From positions 35,693,275-35,757,274 of the forward strand of contig JALGPY010000009.1 in the NCBI GenBank assembly GCA_023055425.1: 64,000 nt of DNA. The letters are read 5' to 3'. The notes under the pieces are model-generated. The model was not told the DNA's origin and searched no databases. It saw nothing but the letters and a program-made list of their open reading frames with translations. The stretch's first letter is position 1. Each line of letters starts with the position of its first letter. This DNA is from Linanthus parryae (lineage: Eukaryota > Streptophyta > Magnoliopsida > Ericales > Polemoniaceae). Made by a program: the position numbers and the translations under genes. Below, one piece after another: positions 32,501-43,761 of the stretch.

Positions 32501-33141
32501 CTGTTCAGCAGGTCTGTCTCTTCATGCATGACCCCCGTGAGCCGCACTTCCATGCCCTGAAGCGCATCTTGCGCTACATCAGTGGGACACTTGAGTATGG
32601 TCTTCGGCTCTCTGCCTCCGCCGCCGATTCCCTCACCGCCTACACTGACGCCGATTGGGCTGGTTGTCCGGACACACGCCGCTCCACTTCCGGTTATTGT
32701 GTCTTCAATGGAGACAATCTTCTGAGTTGGTCGTCCAAGCGACAGGCCACGGTATCTCGTTCTAGTGCTGAGGCTGAGTATCGCGGTGTTGCTAACGCCG
32801 TCTCCGAACTCTGTTGGGTTCGGAATTTACTTCTTCAGCTTCGTGTTACCCCGCCTCGAGCCACTGTCGTGTATTGCGACAACGTCAGTGCTGTCTATCT
32901 CTCCGGTAATCCTGTTCAGCATCAGCGCACTAAGCATGTTGAGATTGATCTCCACTTCGTTCGTGAGAAGGTTCGTTTGGGTCAGCTTCGCGTGTTGCAC
33001 ATTCCAGCCGATACCAGTACGCCGACATATTCACCAAAGGTCTTCCACGACCCTTGTTCCAGCGCTTCCGTTCCAGTCTCAGTGTTGACACGCCTACAGT
33101 TTCGACTGCGGGGGCGTAATTGTTGGAGGACTACTTTGTAA
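29542..33141 (+). CDS. Copia pol polyprotein lacking recognisable Gag, C-terminal frameshift
   Basis: The frame from ATG 29542 (MATGHYGSS) is open for 1199 codons. No Gag core and no CCHC knuckle are visible, only proline/serine-rich sequence. Pol then follows intact: protease WYLDSGASAH (aspartate near residue 131), pre-integrase WHNRLGHP, integrase HSDLW and QNGKAER, RT with YVDD near residue 872, and RNase H with YTDADWAG and SSAEAEYRG. In the integrase the usual DNGGE is CDLGGE. A one-base deletion near 33013 shifts the last ~35 codons. The original frame would have ended at a TAA (33117-33119) made by the first bases of the 3' LTR. The element probably depends on another copy for Gag. 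Confidence 0.85.
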   Translation: MATGHYGSSAPYEEHRKPVLQGRHSQGNRRQNLRQERGCAQQHTTPPTSTHGSWVWCPASSFPVVPPCSFPATKDWAQPRPSQPTTTSGILSPGPSQRGLTAASAYPTATDLGSQFSGMTLNVPDQTWYLDSGASAHLTSQSGILFSLSSSCPFPNILVGNGSSIPVKGSGNHTLTTNSLSLHLRNVLLTPNVIKNLVSVRQFTTDNNVSVEFDPYGFSVKDLRSGALLQRSNSSGDLYPFQPGPPQSSAVSLAALPASIWHNRLGHPGLPVLDLLRSSQFIACSRNKPDTLCHACQISKHVRLPFLASTSSTVSPFDIVHSDLWTSPVLSKSHYKYYLLLLDDYTHFLWVFPLKQKSEAILKFKQFTTFFQIQFQRPIKSFQCDLGGEFDNGSFHSHAIDHGLVFRFACPQTSSQNGKAERMIRRINDIMRALLAQASLPASFWVESLLTAVYLHNILPTKVLRNVIPTVALYHRSPSYEHLRTFGCLCYPNLSATSPHKLAPRSVRCVFLGYPLNHRGYRCLDLSTGRVHTSRHVTFDETVFPFSSPGSVSPSVHRTSDPDDSLPYPLFTHRALHPLATAPSPTPPRAPTQLTPSRTLVEPFPQHYVRRSVSTRPPPVPSVPVLPDPPESPTPRPVATSPPPTSPQMTTRSMHGIVKPVTRLTLAVQPPDPISPLPKSPILALSDPHWKAAMDDEFGAMVRNHTWDLVPRPAGANVLRSMWLFRHKFRADGSLQRYKARLVANGKAQMVGIDCEETFSSVVKPTTIRTVLSIAVTRSWPIRQLDVKNAFLHGDLSETVYMHQPPGYRDTRHPDFVCRLRKSLYGLKEAPRAWFQRFATVLTQTIGFSGCSCDESLFAYSRGSDIVYLLLYVDDIVITGSSPLVLDQIVSQLSGEFAMTDLGHLHHFLGIAVTRDSSGLFLSQHQYATDILRRASMSTCKPTATPVEVGSTLTATSGPPVADPTLYRSLAGALQYLTFTRPDIQFAVQQVCLFMHDPREPHFHALKRILRYISGTLEYGLRLSASAADSLTAYTDADWAGCPDTRRSTSGYCVFNGDNLLSWSSKRQATVSRSSAEAEYRGVANAVSELCWVRNLLLQLRVTPPRATVVYCDNVSAVYLSGNPVQHQRTKHVEIDLHFVREKVRLGQLRVLHIPADTSTPTYSPKVFHDPCSSASVPVSVLTRLQFRLRGRNCWRTTL

Positions 33142-33238
33142 TTACTAGTTTTGGACTAATTTGTAATTAGTGTTGTAATTACTATTTAAATGAGTCGATA
33201 ATGAATAAAATACTCACGGAAGATTTCTACCACTTTCA
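33117..33238 (+). repeat. 3' LTR (122 bp)
   Basis: It begins TAATTGTTGGAGGACTAC and ends CACTTTCA, followed by the duplication GGAAA. Ungapped alignment to the 5' LTR shows three mismatches, two of them in the first ten bases. Confidence 0.8.
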
Positions 33239-33639
33239 GGAAACTCCAATCTTTGTCTCTAAAGACGTGTACACTGATTTCATCATTCTCCCATGGCTCC
33301 CCAGCTGGTCACGATGATTTCTTCGGTTAAAGCCATGTCTACGATTGGTATGTCTTCTTTCTCTACCCCTTTTCTCGATTTTTCCAGTTTCTCCCTGTAT
33401 TTCAAACTGTGCAAAGGTAAATGCTTTTGTGTCTCTAAAGTTCCGATCTTGGTTCTATCACAATTGTCTGTCTCTCCATCTTTTGTCTGCAATTTGTTGT
33501 TGATACTTTCTTCTTGGATGCTAAAGAAGGAACTACAATCGACCAAGTTCCTAAAATTACATTTTTGGTGTTTTAGGTACAATTACAATGGACTGGAGTC
33601 CTGAAGGCAGAAACTTGTTGGTATTATGCAATTCAATGT

Positions 33640-33770
33640 GAAGACATGATAAGCAACATAACTAGCATCCTTATCGCCTAACTCTCTTTCCTTCCCACCA
33701 AAGATGCTGTAACTTTTAGAGCATTGTCGATCAAATGGTAACTGTTCTGGACCTTGGTTTACCATTCTGG
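33640..33770 (+). pseudogene. F-box relic 1
   Basis: Broken frames give LSFLPTKDAVTFRALSIKW and then FWTL. This lines up with the F-box of the 27079 gene (LSTKEAVATTVLSTKW...FWTL). A stop follows the W codon and the N-terminal half of the box is scrambled. It lies downstream of the short-LTR Copia in the same orientation as the F-box gene. Confidence 0.65.
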
Positions 33771-34228
33771 ACTTTTAATTTCATGAACTGGGTGCTACGT
33801 GGAGTGCTGTGCCAAGACAAGTTTCATATCAAGTGTGAGCTCATGCTTTTGCGTGGCAATCCTGCTCTTGCACAAGTTCCATATCCGGTGCCTGGCAAAA
33901 GATAAGATATTTCCCTGTTAAAGTGTTAAACAGCTTGAGATGACCATCCCATGTTTCTGCACCTGTGTTCTCACATATTCATATGTCCACTATGGTATTT
34001 TGCTTTGCAGGTGCATATGAAACTGCACGTTTCCCTGGTTCTTCAATAGTTTCAAGTGGAGTATTTCAAAGCGGAAGCTTAATGTGGTAAGTGACCTCAA
34101 CTGTCTCATTATTGGTAATGCTTCCATTGTAAGTTTATCCACTACAAGGAAACCATGGAAATAACGTGGGTCATTTGTTTAGTTGTAGATTCTAGCTTTC
34201 TAATTGCCAACATTGTTTCTTTTTTCCA

Positions 34229-34310
34229 CACAGATGCAGTCACAATTACTCATTGTCGACTAAATGGAGGCAATTCTGGACTTTGTAGAAAGACCATTTT
34301 AGTACAGTGT
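34229..34310 (+). pseudogene. F-box relic 2
   Basis: It reads DAVTIT in one frame, then LSTKWRQFWTL in another with a stop directly after, matching the same part of the F-box. A pyrimidine tract and CACAG acceptor-like sequence precede it. It is a second decayed tandem copy about 0.6 kb from relic 1. Confidence 0.6.
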
Positions 34311-34399
34311 CTGCCATCAAGAGCACAGACTGGCCTTTCAAGTGAGTTTTTACTAATTTCCCTCATCATTGACATTGTCCTTTAATGCTGTGGGTACTT

Positions 34400-37340
34400 T
34401 TTTCCCATTGATTTTTTGCAGCACCAGCACGTTTATCCCTAATGTGCAAAGATTAAATCATTAGGAGTGATATCCGGTTGAGTAAGGTTACGAAAGATCA
34501 TTTGTCTTTGTGGTAGTTATAACTCTAGTCCGCTAAGCGAGTATGTAATGATCAATCTCTTAACTTTAATGAATCATATGTTATTATCTTCTATTTATAT
34601 GCTAAAAGTTGGTTAACCATGCTATAAGGTAGGTTTTTATTTTGTGATTCACTTTAACATTCTCTCGCACTTATATGGCAGTATGCTCTGGTTCTGAGTC
34701 CGCTCCTCTTACTCCATGAAAGATCCTCATGTTTAAGGTGCATCTTTGCTCAAATCATCCAGTTGTATACATCTGTAAAATCTGCGTCTCAGCATTCTCG
34801 AATACTCAGGTTTTAACATCTCGACTTCTCAAATTTTATGCCAGTTGTACAGTCACTCCAACTACCTAAACTACCTAATTTAGAACCACATATTCTTTTT
34901 CTAGTGCTAGATGGTGGAATACTTTGATAGCCACCAACATATTTAGTCTCGACGGGTGGTTTAAAATTTCTTTCAAGCAGGCAGTCTTTCTGTATCTAGC
35001 CGTTTATGGGGCATAAGGTTGACTGGGCCATTCTATCTTAACACTACCATTTAGGTACTTGATTAACCGAGTTTGTGGCTGGCCAAGATCAAGGACGGAG
35101 ATGATTACGATACTCACTCTGGCCCTCCATTAGATGGTATAAGGGCCTGTTTGTTTTCTGCCTTGTGGATCCAGGATGGGATTGTAAGGGCTTGGTAGTG
35201 AAATTACATACTTGTCGTTTCTATATCAAATTTTATCCCTCTTGTTATATTCTTCCAATTACATTGTTATTTTATGGGTTTACAGTCAATGCTATTCCAA
35301 TCCCATTAAAGAAAACATCTTATTTTCCACAAAACACTATCGATCCTAGTACTATCAATCCTATCACTACTAATCCCAGTACCGTCATCCGTCATATCTA
35401 AGCCAAAAAACAAACATGAGGCAACACCCCCAAATTTCCAGGTAAACCACAATCGCGAAAACTCAAAGCACTCCGCAGCCAAGATTGCTCTTAGCTGCAA
35501 CGAGAATAACTAACCCAAACTCAAATCAAAAGACAAGACTAGCTTATTCAATAATGAAATTACATTGTTTGAAAAGAAACATTGTTAAATGTGACTAGGC
35601 CTATTCTAATTGTTCGACTCGAACTTTTAGAAGTGAATGCCACATAATCCCCTCCTACACTAAGGGTCGTTTTAAAAACAACTAAATACAATAGTTTGAA
35701 AGCATCACTAAAACTGAGTAGAACATGAACCTCAAACACTTAAGATAGGAAATGCACATACAGTGCTTTGATATTCGAAAAGTTTGTTTAAAAAAGATAT
35801 GTTACACAAACAGAATTCCTTGGCTGCAAGAATAAACTAACCACAACTGAGCATTTATCTACATGCACGACTTTATATGCGACTTCTTCATAATAAAAGA
35901 GGAGTGCAATTTAATCTTTCTTTAAATGATTTTACTTAAAAAGTTGTGAATATCGAATGAGCTTCTTTCTCTTTTCCCTGACGTTAAGATATTTTCTTCA
36001 ACAATTTTGAGGGTGCAGTTTGTGATAGAGGCGTATTTAAGAATTCTGATGCCTTCTGCATAAAAAGGAACATAAAGCTTTCCTTAGACGTGCCGGAACT
36101 GCAACTACCTAGTTGCAACCCCAAGAGTCAAAAAGTCTGAACATGACGTTTTGATTCAGCCCCAACCCTCGCAGGAATGATAAGCTTTCAAGTGATCCAT
36201 TCGTTAGTTATTGTTGCTTGACTTATGTGAGTAGATTTTTGAATTAACACTTTCTGGTATTGATGCTAAGTTTATTTTATCCCGGTATAGATATTTACTG
36301 CTTGAAACATAAAGTAAACCAGTAACTAGTTGTTACCAATATTTCTCCTGGTTGATTCATGTCTTGATGAGAAGGTGGAATTGGACACGTTAGTTCCGCA
36401 AACACTGTTTCCATCCCACAAAGTGAAACTGCAATGAAATAGAATATCAAAACACTGTTCCGCAAACACTACAAACAGCCAGAATAAGGGCTCAAGTAGC
36501 AATCAAAAGATCCAGGACTGCCAAATGATGGATCAGACAACAGTAAGGCTATCTTCAGCTGTTTGTTACCGAGAAGTGTCCCTCCTCAGGGCTGCTAAAA
36601 TAGAATATAAGACTACCTATGTGCTCCTTCGTTTCTATATTTCGTATTGTTCCCATCGTAATAATTAATGGATTTTTTCACCGACTTTGCTGTTACTGTA
36701 GTTCTGTTTTATAGATGTATACAATGTGTACTAGTAACAGGGAGTACACATCATGTTGAAATGCGTATAATATTTTATTTGCCTGGCCAATAGTTGATTG
36801 CGTGCTGAAACTAATCTTGGAGAAATAAACTGATTATGAAAATACTTTATATCGAGTGTGTGACAGAATCAAAGGAGTCCCCCCTTTTAGGCCCCTCAAA
36901 ATAGTATGTACTATTTTTTTTGGGTGGACTAAATTAACTACAGGATTGATGTTAAGGTCAATATTCAAGTAAGGTGTCTCTCAGGTCATTCCTGATTTCT
37001 CTGGCCTTAACAGTAGAGGGCCCCTTTAGTTTGGATTTTCAGAAAAACCTACAACAGAGGGGGATTAAAATCTATGGAATGATGTAAGATGATTAACAAT
37101 AAGTAAACGGTGTCTTACTATAATTCGTGGAAATAAGCTGATAGATCAATTCCAAAAATATGCCTAATGTTTGGATTTCAGAATCTGAATTTACTCCAAA
37201 AAGTCAGTCAACTAATCTGTCAAATTCTCAAGTCAAGCCACTTTTGTCCCCACTAATTACTTTACTCTAATTTTTGGTTGTCTCCTAATTATTTATCTTC
37301 CTTTGTCATCCAAACGCGTTGCCTGTTGAATTTTTGTGGG
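34400..37340. other. Intergenic region
   Basis: No gene recognised across about 2.9 kb of AT-rich DNA. A MITE-like segment at 35144-35427 is listed separately. The rest shows only short chance frames. The last part would include the upstream region of the receptor-kinase pseudogene. Confidence 0.5.
35144..35427. mobile_element. MITE-like inverted-repeat segment
   Basis: The left end GGCCTGTTTGTTTTCTGCC and the right end, as reverse complement GCCTCATGTTTGTTTTTTGG, form an imperfect inverted repeat of about 20 bases. The 280-bp interior is non-coding and includes short direct repeats (ATCCTAGTACTATCAATCC region). No convincing target duplication was found, so the superfamily is open. Confidence 0.4.
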
Positions 37341-38896
37341 CTTTGATTGTCATGTCTGTTGAAGTTTCTTGCTAAACTTGAAACAATAATAATTAATGCT
37401 CTCTCATGCATCTTCCAGAAATTGCTAACTAAGATAATTGGTACCTATTATAAACACATATATGATGCCAAGGATGATGTTGAGAAAGAAAAACACAAGA
37501 ATATTGGCGAATTGTTCCTAATCATTCCAATTCCCAACTCTTCTCAATCATCATTATCGAATATGGCCCTAGAGATAATTTCATCCTCACCCATTTTGTC
37601 TTTTTTTTTTTTTTTTTTTTTTTTTTTCCGTGTACTGCTTTTCTCATACTTTTTAGTTCAGACTTTCCAAATCATGCATGTGGTTCTTTCACTGAATTTG
37701 CAGCTGCTAGAGGGAACGAAACCGATGTACACTCATTGCTTGCATTCAAGAGAGGAATTACAAATGATCCTTCTGGGGCTCTTAAAACTCGTGGAACCAT
37801 TCCATCCACTTCTGTCAGTGGTTTGGTGTACATGTGGCCATCGGCACCGTCAAAGGGTCACGAAACTGGAACTAAACAACCTTCACTTGAAGGGTTCCAT
37901 TTCGGCGCATATCGGAAATCTCAGCTTTCTGAGGGTGATATGGTTGCGCAACAACAGCTTGGGTCCAAGACTTCCACCACAGATTGGCCGTTTGCGAAGA
38001 TTGAGAAGTATGTCTCTGCTGAGTAACTCTTTCCAAGGAAAAATTCCCATCAATATATCAAGTTGCTCTAACCTTGTTGGCCTTGAATTAAGCGGAAACA
38101 ATTTTGGAGGTGTGGTTCCTGCGGAGATGGATAAGCTTTCGAAGCTTGAGGCACTGTATATTGGTTGGAACATCAAAATAACAGGGGCTATCCCTTCTAC
38201 TTTGGGAAATATATCGTCTCTCCGTGTTTTCTATGCACCAGGAAACAATATTTCAGGTGTTATACCAGATGAGTTGGGGCGTCTGAGAAATACTTTGGAG
38301 TTGGTTACAACAATCTGGTTGGCACAATTTCTCCACCTATATGGAATATCTCTTCTATGGAAATTTTTATTGTGCCTTTTAATCAAATTGGAGGAAGACT
38401 TCCTTCAGAACTTGGAGGAATCATCTTTCCACATCTCTTCCGACTCCACATTTTTAGCAACTTGTTTACCGGAGCCATTCCTGTTTCAATATCTAACGCC
38501 TCCTACCTAGAGGAGCTAGAGATGGGCTCTAATAAATTGACTGGAGATGTACCTCCGATGGAGAAACTTGCTCATCTTCACATCTTAGAACTCACTGATA
38601 ATTATCTCGGGAATGCAGGTAAAGTATTTCATGACTTGAACTTTCTGTCTTCTTTTACCAGCTCCACCAACCTGGAATCTGGAAGTCTGGGAAACAATGC
38701 TTTTGGAGGAGAGTTGCCCAAGTCGATTGGAAATCTCTCGAATACTAATATCAGAGTACTCTTTTTTGTACAAGAATAAAATATCTGGAAACATCCCTAA
38801 CGACATTGGGAATCTGGTCAGTCTGGCGCATCTCCAATTATTGGATAGAAATATCTTCATGGAAACATCCCTTCAAGTCTCGGTCAATGCACCAAC

Positions 38897-40217
38897 TTGC
38901 AGGTGCTTTCTTTATTCTCAAACAATTTTCAGGGTCACATACCTAGGGAGATCTTCTCCAATCCATCATTGTACAGTTTGGACCTCGGAAACAACCGTTT
39001 CACAGGGTCACTTTCAACAGAAGTTGGAGCGTTGAAAAACCTTGTTGAACTTAATGTTTCTCAAAATATGCTGACCGGTACCATTCCAAGCACTCTTGGT
39101 CTTTGTGTCACGCTAACACTTTTGGGCTTGGATGCCAACAATTTTGAAGGGGCTCTTCCACCATCTCTGTCCTCCTTGAGAGGTATTGAGGAACTTAATC
39201 TCTCCCGCAATAATTTCTCAGGCGAAATTCCAGAGTATCTGGAAAAGTTCCTCTTTTTACGAAGTTTAGATCTTTCCTTCAATGATTTCCGCGGGGCAGT
39301 TCCTAACACAGGCGTATTTAAGAATGGGGCCGCTTTTCATATGGAAGGGAACATCAAACTTTGTGGAGGTGCACCTGAATTGGGACGACGTAGTTGTCAC
39401 TCAAAAAATCTTAAATGGAAGTTAAAATTGCTGTTAGCATTTGGGGCCACTGGAGTTATCCTCCTGATGTTGTTATTCATCTACCTCTGTTTGTCTAAGA
39501 AACCTAGAAAACTACCATCATTTCGTGATCCGTGGAACTCTCTCTTGAAGTTGTCGTACCAAAGTCTACATGAAGCTACTGACGGATTTTCTTCCACCAA
39601 TTTGATCGGTGTGGGAAGCTTTGGTTGTGTGTACAAAGGACTTCTACATCAAGGTCAAGAAATGGTTGCAATAAAGGTTTTAAACCTTCAACGCCGAGGA
39701 GCTTCCAGAAGTTTTCTTGCAGAATGCGAGGCATTGAGAAGAATCAGGCATCAAAATCTCCTCAGAGTTGTAACAGCTTGTTCCAGCATTGCCCATCAAG
39801 GAAATGATTTCAAAGCCCTCGTGTACGAGTTCATGCCCAACGGGAGCCTAGCTGAGTGGCTGCATTTGCCTGAAAGCCAAGATGAGATGCAAGGAGGTGC
39901 AATAAATGTAGATCTTTGTCAAAGGCTAGATATCTGCATTGATGTGGCTTCCGCGGTTGAATACCTTCATCATCGATGCGAAGAGCCAATGGCTCGCTGT
40001 GATCTGAAGCCTAGCAACATTCTTCTCGACAATGATATGGTTGCACATGTTGGAGATTTTGGATTGGCAAAGTTTGTTCAAGAAGGCACCGCTAATCAAT
40101 CTTCTGAAATTCAATCAAGTACCATCGGATTAAGAGGATCTGTCGGTTACGTTGCTCCAGGTAAAATCCATTTTTTTTTCTTTATATTTCCAAGAACATC
40201 AGAGTAAAGTCCAGATT

Positions 40218-40284
<67 letters not shown>

Positions 40285-40916
40285 TATTTTTTTAAAACCA
40301 TATCTGATGCAATTTGTACATCATTCATGTTTCCATTCAACTATACAGCTCAATTGCTGTGTTAGCAATTGAGCTGTATATTTCAAACAAAAGTAATGGA
40401 TACATTATTTCAAACAAAAGTAATGGATACATTATTTAACATTATCTGTGACTTGTACAAATATGAATTGCAGAATATGGCTTGGGGAACGAGGTTTCAA
40501 CTTACGGTGATGTCTACAGCTACGGCATCATCGTACTAGAGATGTTTACCAGGAAACGGCCTACTGACCATCATTTGTTTGATGGCTGTTTGAATCTCCA
40601 TGACTACGTCGAGAAAGCCTTACCGGAACAAATAGAGATAGTTGCTGATTCAAGGCTACTACTTGATGCGAGTGGGAGCACCTCAGCAAGCAATACTCAG
40701 AATCAAGACTCCTCTATTGGCAGTGAAAAGATCAAAGAGTGTCTGTTTTCATTGTTTAAGGTTGGAATCGCTTGTTCTCAGGAGCTACCCAGGGATCGAA
40801 TGGCCATAGTCGATGCTATTGCTCAGTTGCATGCGATCAAGAAGGCTCTCCTCAGGAGTTCTGTGCACGTTGGTGGAAGAGCTACACTGGCAATAGGCTC
40901 TGAAGTTCCACAATAA
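38897..40916 (+). CDS. Open 3' half: last LRRs, transmembrane segment and kinase
   Basis: Exon 38897-40160 joined to 40474-40916 reads without interruption. It covers about eight LRRs, the membrane segment, and the full kinase to a C-terminal tail ending GSEVPQ. If transcribed from within, it would give a short-ectodomain receptor without signal peptide. I list it because it is the only long open part of the pseudogene, not because I think it is a separate gene. The histidine of the usual HCDLK is replaced by arginine (RCDLK). Confidence 0.5.
40216..40286. repeat. (ATTT)n microsatellite in the kinase intron
   Basis: About 17 copies of ATTT, uninterrupted, within the intron. Confidence 0.95.
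40342..40433. repeat. Perfect hairpin and 27-bp tandem duplication in the kinase intron
   Basis: Arms 40342-40358 and 40364-40380 are perfect 17-base inverted repeats around the five-base loop GTGTT. A 27-base unit directly follows and is repeated exactly at 40380-40406 and 40407-40433. Confidence 0.9.
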
Positions 40917-43701
40917 TTTGTCGCTTCAGTGGTCTTGGCAATCTGGTCTGGAGTTCTATGGATTTTTCACTATTCGGAGAGGCCGAAGAAGGATAGTGGA
41001 GTTTGCTCACAGCGAGATTCAAAGTTTCAGCAACTGCAGATACTGGACTGACCTCGAGAGTCTTCGGGTCACCTTGTGTTGTTTGTTAGTCTCTGGTTGT
41101 GGTCCTCGCTTCTAGAAAAGGTAAATCTACATTGGTTTTGAATCACTTTATAGATTACATGTTTCTCTGTCATAGATTTATACTTATACATTGACAAGGA
41201 ATTAAGTTGGTATGATGGGTGACTCTCATTGGGCTATTGTCTAAGTCATCTTGTGGTCTGCTTGATGATATTGTCTCATGTTTTAACTTATTTATCAAAT
41301 AAAATCTAGTGGCATAGAAGATTAAATGAAGCACCAAAGCCTAGCAACAGGTAATGATCATAACACCTTGGCGGGATATTTCTGGTTTCAAGCTTACAAA
41401 GGAATTAGTTATGTTTATATTCATATGCCTACTTCTTTACACTGCTTGAGATAAGTTTTTGTGGTGGTTATGAAATATCATCTATCTGTGAGGTATAATT
41501 GGGTTGGTGTTGGTACATTGTTGTCAAGCCAGCTTGTCCCAAACATCCATGTTTTGGATGTTATATTTGGTTGCTGGATAATGAGAGAAGAAAAAGAGCA
41601 TCCATTCCTGAAATGAGCAACTGTAAGTAAAAATAGGTTTGCCAGACAAGTCATTGGCAGGTAGTTAACTGAAGAAAGCATCCCACAAGTCGAACTTAAA
41701 TAGCTGAAAACTTAACCTTTGTCAAAAGCGGATTTCTTTTTGAGACCATCCTAAAATGAAGTTTTTAATGAGATACGCAAATAGGAAAAAGATTGACCCA
41801 AATCGGGCCAAAAGGATGTCCTAATCAACAAAGAAAATATTACAAAAAAAAAGAAAAAGAAAAAAAGAGCTTCTAATGGCAGAATATCAGGTCGATTCGG
41901 CGGCCAAATGGAGCTTTGAATTCAGAGCAATCGTCAATCGGACACCCGTAGCCAAAGTTATGGCCAAAAGAGTGAACCCCTAATATTTCACCATTACTTC
42001 CTTCCCTTGCGCTGATCTACCATCTAAAGGTAATCCAGCCCCATCATTGTCGCGTCAGACAGCTCAGCAATCGTTGGACTCATATGCTCCTTATCACTTT
42101 TCCATATGAAACACAATTTACCAGTACCTCTAAAGATTGCCATCTGAAACAGAGGCATACGCTTTCTCTTTCAGTGTCAGAAGTCCTAATTGATTCCTCA
42201 TTTATCAGCAGCTGACGTTTCATCAATTCTGTAGTCTCTTTCTAAACTTTTCCTTGACGCTTAAGGGAAATAAGTAGATCACTGCTGGGTAAGCAACCTG
42301 TCGGAGTAGGCCAGAGTAATTCTTTGTGCGTGATCTAAGACTAGACTGGGTTTGCTGTAATGGTTTAATATGTTCGTTGATCCTGATTTCAGCCTAATTC
42401 TTTGTGCGGGGGTGGGGTTGAGAAAGATGAAAGCATGCAGGCTCCTAATTGCTTATTTGTGATGCGTACATTTATGCAGTGATATTCTGACATATGTGCA
42501 CTAACAAAGGTGGATCTTCTAGGCTCTAACAGTAACAGCTGCTCTTGAAATTGTGGGTTGTGCAACAACGAATGAATGGTTGTTATGGATTTTAGTGATT
42601 ATTTTTCTTCTTTTTTTGATCTGCCCAGGAATGACATTGTTGACTGAGCCGTGGTGCTTGAATGTTTTATTTAGGAGTGTTGCATTTGGGTTTTCTGTAG
42701 AAGTTTCAGGGCTTGATATAGTAACTATACAAGTAACTTTAGGATTCATTCTATGATCCTGAATTTACATAGAAGGTTGCCAGACTCATGGATTAAGTGT
42801 ATTTATACAAGGTGTTTCCATATGGTTTTGATACCACACTCATTTTGGCTTCTGTTTGATCCCAATTAAGATGGTGTAGACACCTCATTTTTTGGACGTA
42901 TGAGGTTGAGCTTTGGGGTTGCAAAGATATGGTAGCACGACTAGATAACGAAAAAGTTTAAATATTGTGACAGTCACAGGATGGTATGCACTTTAATATG
43001 CAGGATCAAAGTTGTTTGGTTTATTTCTAAATTTTTCTGTGTTGAAACTTGGAAGTTGACATGTCTAAGGAAAATTTCTTAACTATTACTTCATTGTATG
43101 TAGTTTTGACCCCTGGTTATTAGATAAATGTAATTAGTATGGAACTATATACTGATCCAGTTCATCCTCTTTAAACACAATTTAATCTCAAAATGGCAAG
43201 AATACAACTATGAGCATGAAGATGCAACCTATCTGATGCGTACCTTAAGAAACAGGACGATAGTTCAAAACAAAAAAAAGTGAAAATGTAGTCCTTGATG
43301 TTGTTATCAAAAGAACCACCTATTCTGGTTACAGCTAAACATAACTAACAATCTTGTAGAGTAATCAAACTTAATTACCTTAAAGAAATTTCCATCAGAA
43401 TACTACTCACTATTACTCTATTTTCTGTTGATTGTCATTTTTTTGTTGCAATTCTTTTCTTTGTTTGACAAAAAAGCAATTTTTTGTTTCACTGAGAAAG
43501 CACTTTACTAAGTACAGCAATCCTGACATACTGAGCTACGAGAATAGGCACACCAAGTTACTAAGTACAGCAATCCTATGAAGCCGTAGCAATTTTTGTG
43601 CTCCTATCAGAACTGTACCTTGTCCCACATATTATTAACTCCCTAATATTCTGTATAGCATCCTGTTTGACCGTGAATCCTCGTATTATCACCATCAGGG
43701 C

Positions 43702-43761
<60 letters not shown>

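Larger units (their letters stand above)
28721..33238 (+). mobile_element. Short-LTR Copia retrotransposon with TA...CA ends
   Basis: A 4518-bp element with two 122-bp LTRs (28721-28842 and 33117-33238) that differ at three positions by eye. The 5-bp duplication GGAAA flanks it at 28716-28720 and 33239-33243. The PBS TGGTATCAGAGCC is at 28843-28855. A purine-rich tract (CTGCGGGGGCG) lies before the 3' LTR. With these boundaries the LTR begins TA rather than TG. It inserted just downstream of the F-box gene and separates it from F-box relics at 33640 and 34229. Confidence 0.85.
37563..40916 (+). pseudogene. LRR receptor-like kinase, subfamily XII (EFR/Xa21-like), frameshifted
   Basis: A receptor kinase with an N-terminal LRR cap (NETDVHSLLAFKRGI near 37720), about 20 leucine-rich repeats and a transmembrane segment (LLLAFGATGVILLMLLFIYLC, about 39430-39490). 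A serine/threonine kinase follows. The kinase has GVGSFGCVYKG, a catalytic loop CDLKPSN preceded by MAR (a non-RD kinase) and DFG (GDFGLAKF). One intron at 40161-40473 falls within the activation segment (VAP|EYG), where this subfamily commonly has it. Frames change near 37787, 37831, 38290, 38760 and 38870, so the ectodomain cannot be made as one protein. From ATG 38897 to 40160 plus 40474-40916 the frame is open. Working relatives sense microbial patterns at the plasma membrane. Confidence 0.8.

Noticed and set aside
37590..37630. Poly-phenylalanine signal peptide of the receptor kinase
   Set aside because: The F-run comes from a T-run of about 30 bases, likely an expansion or assembly artefact, and is not evidence of a real signal peptide.
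42553..42756. 67-codon hydrophobic frame
   Set aside because: T-rich DNA readily gives hydrophobic frames, and there is no family or context support.
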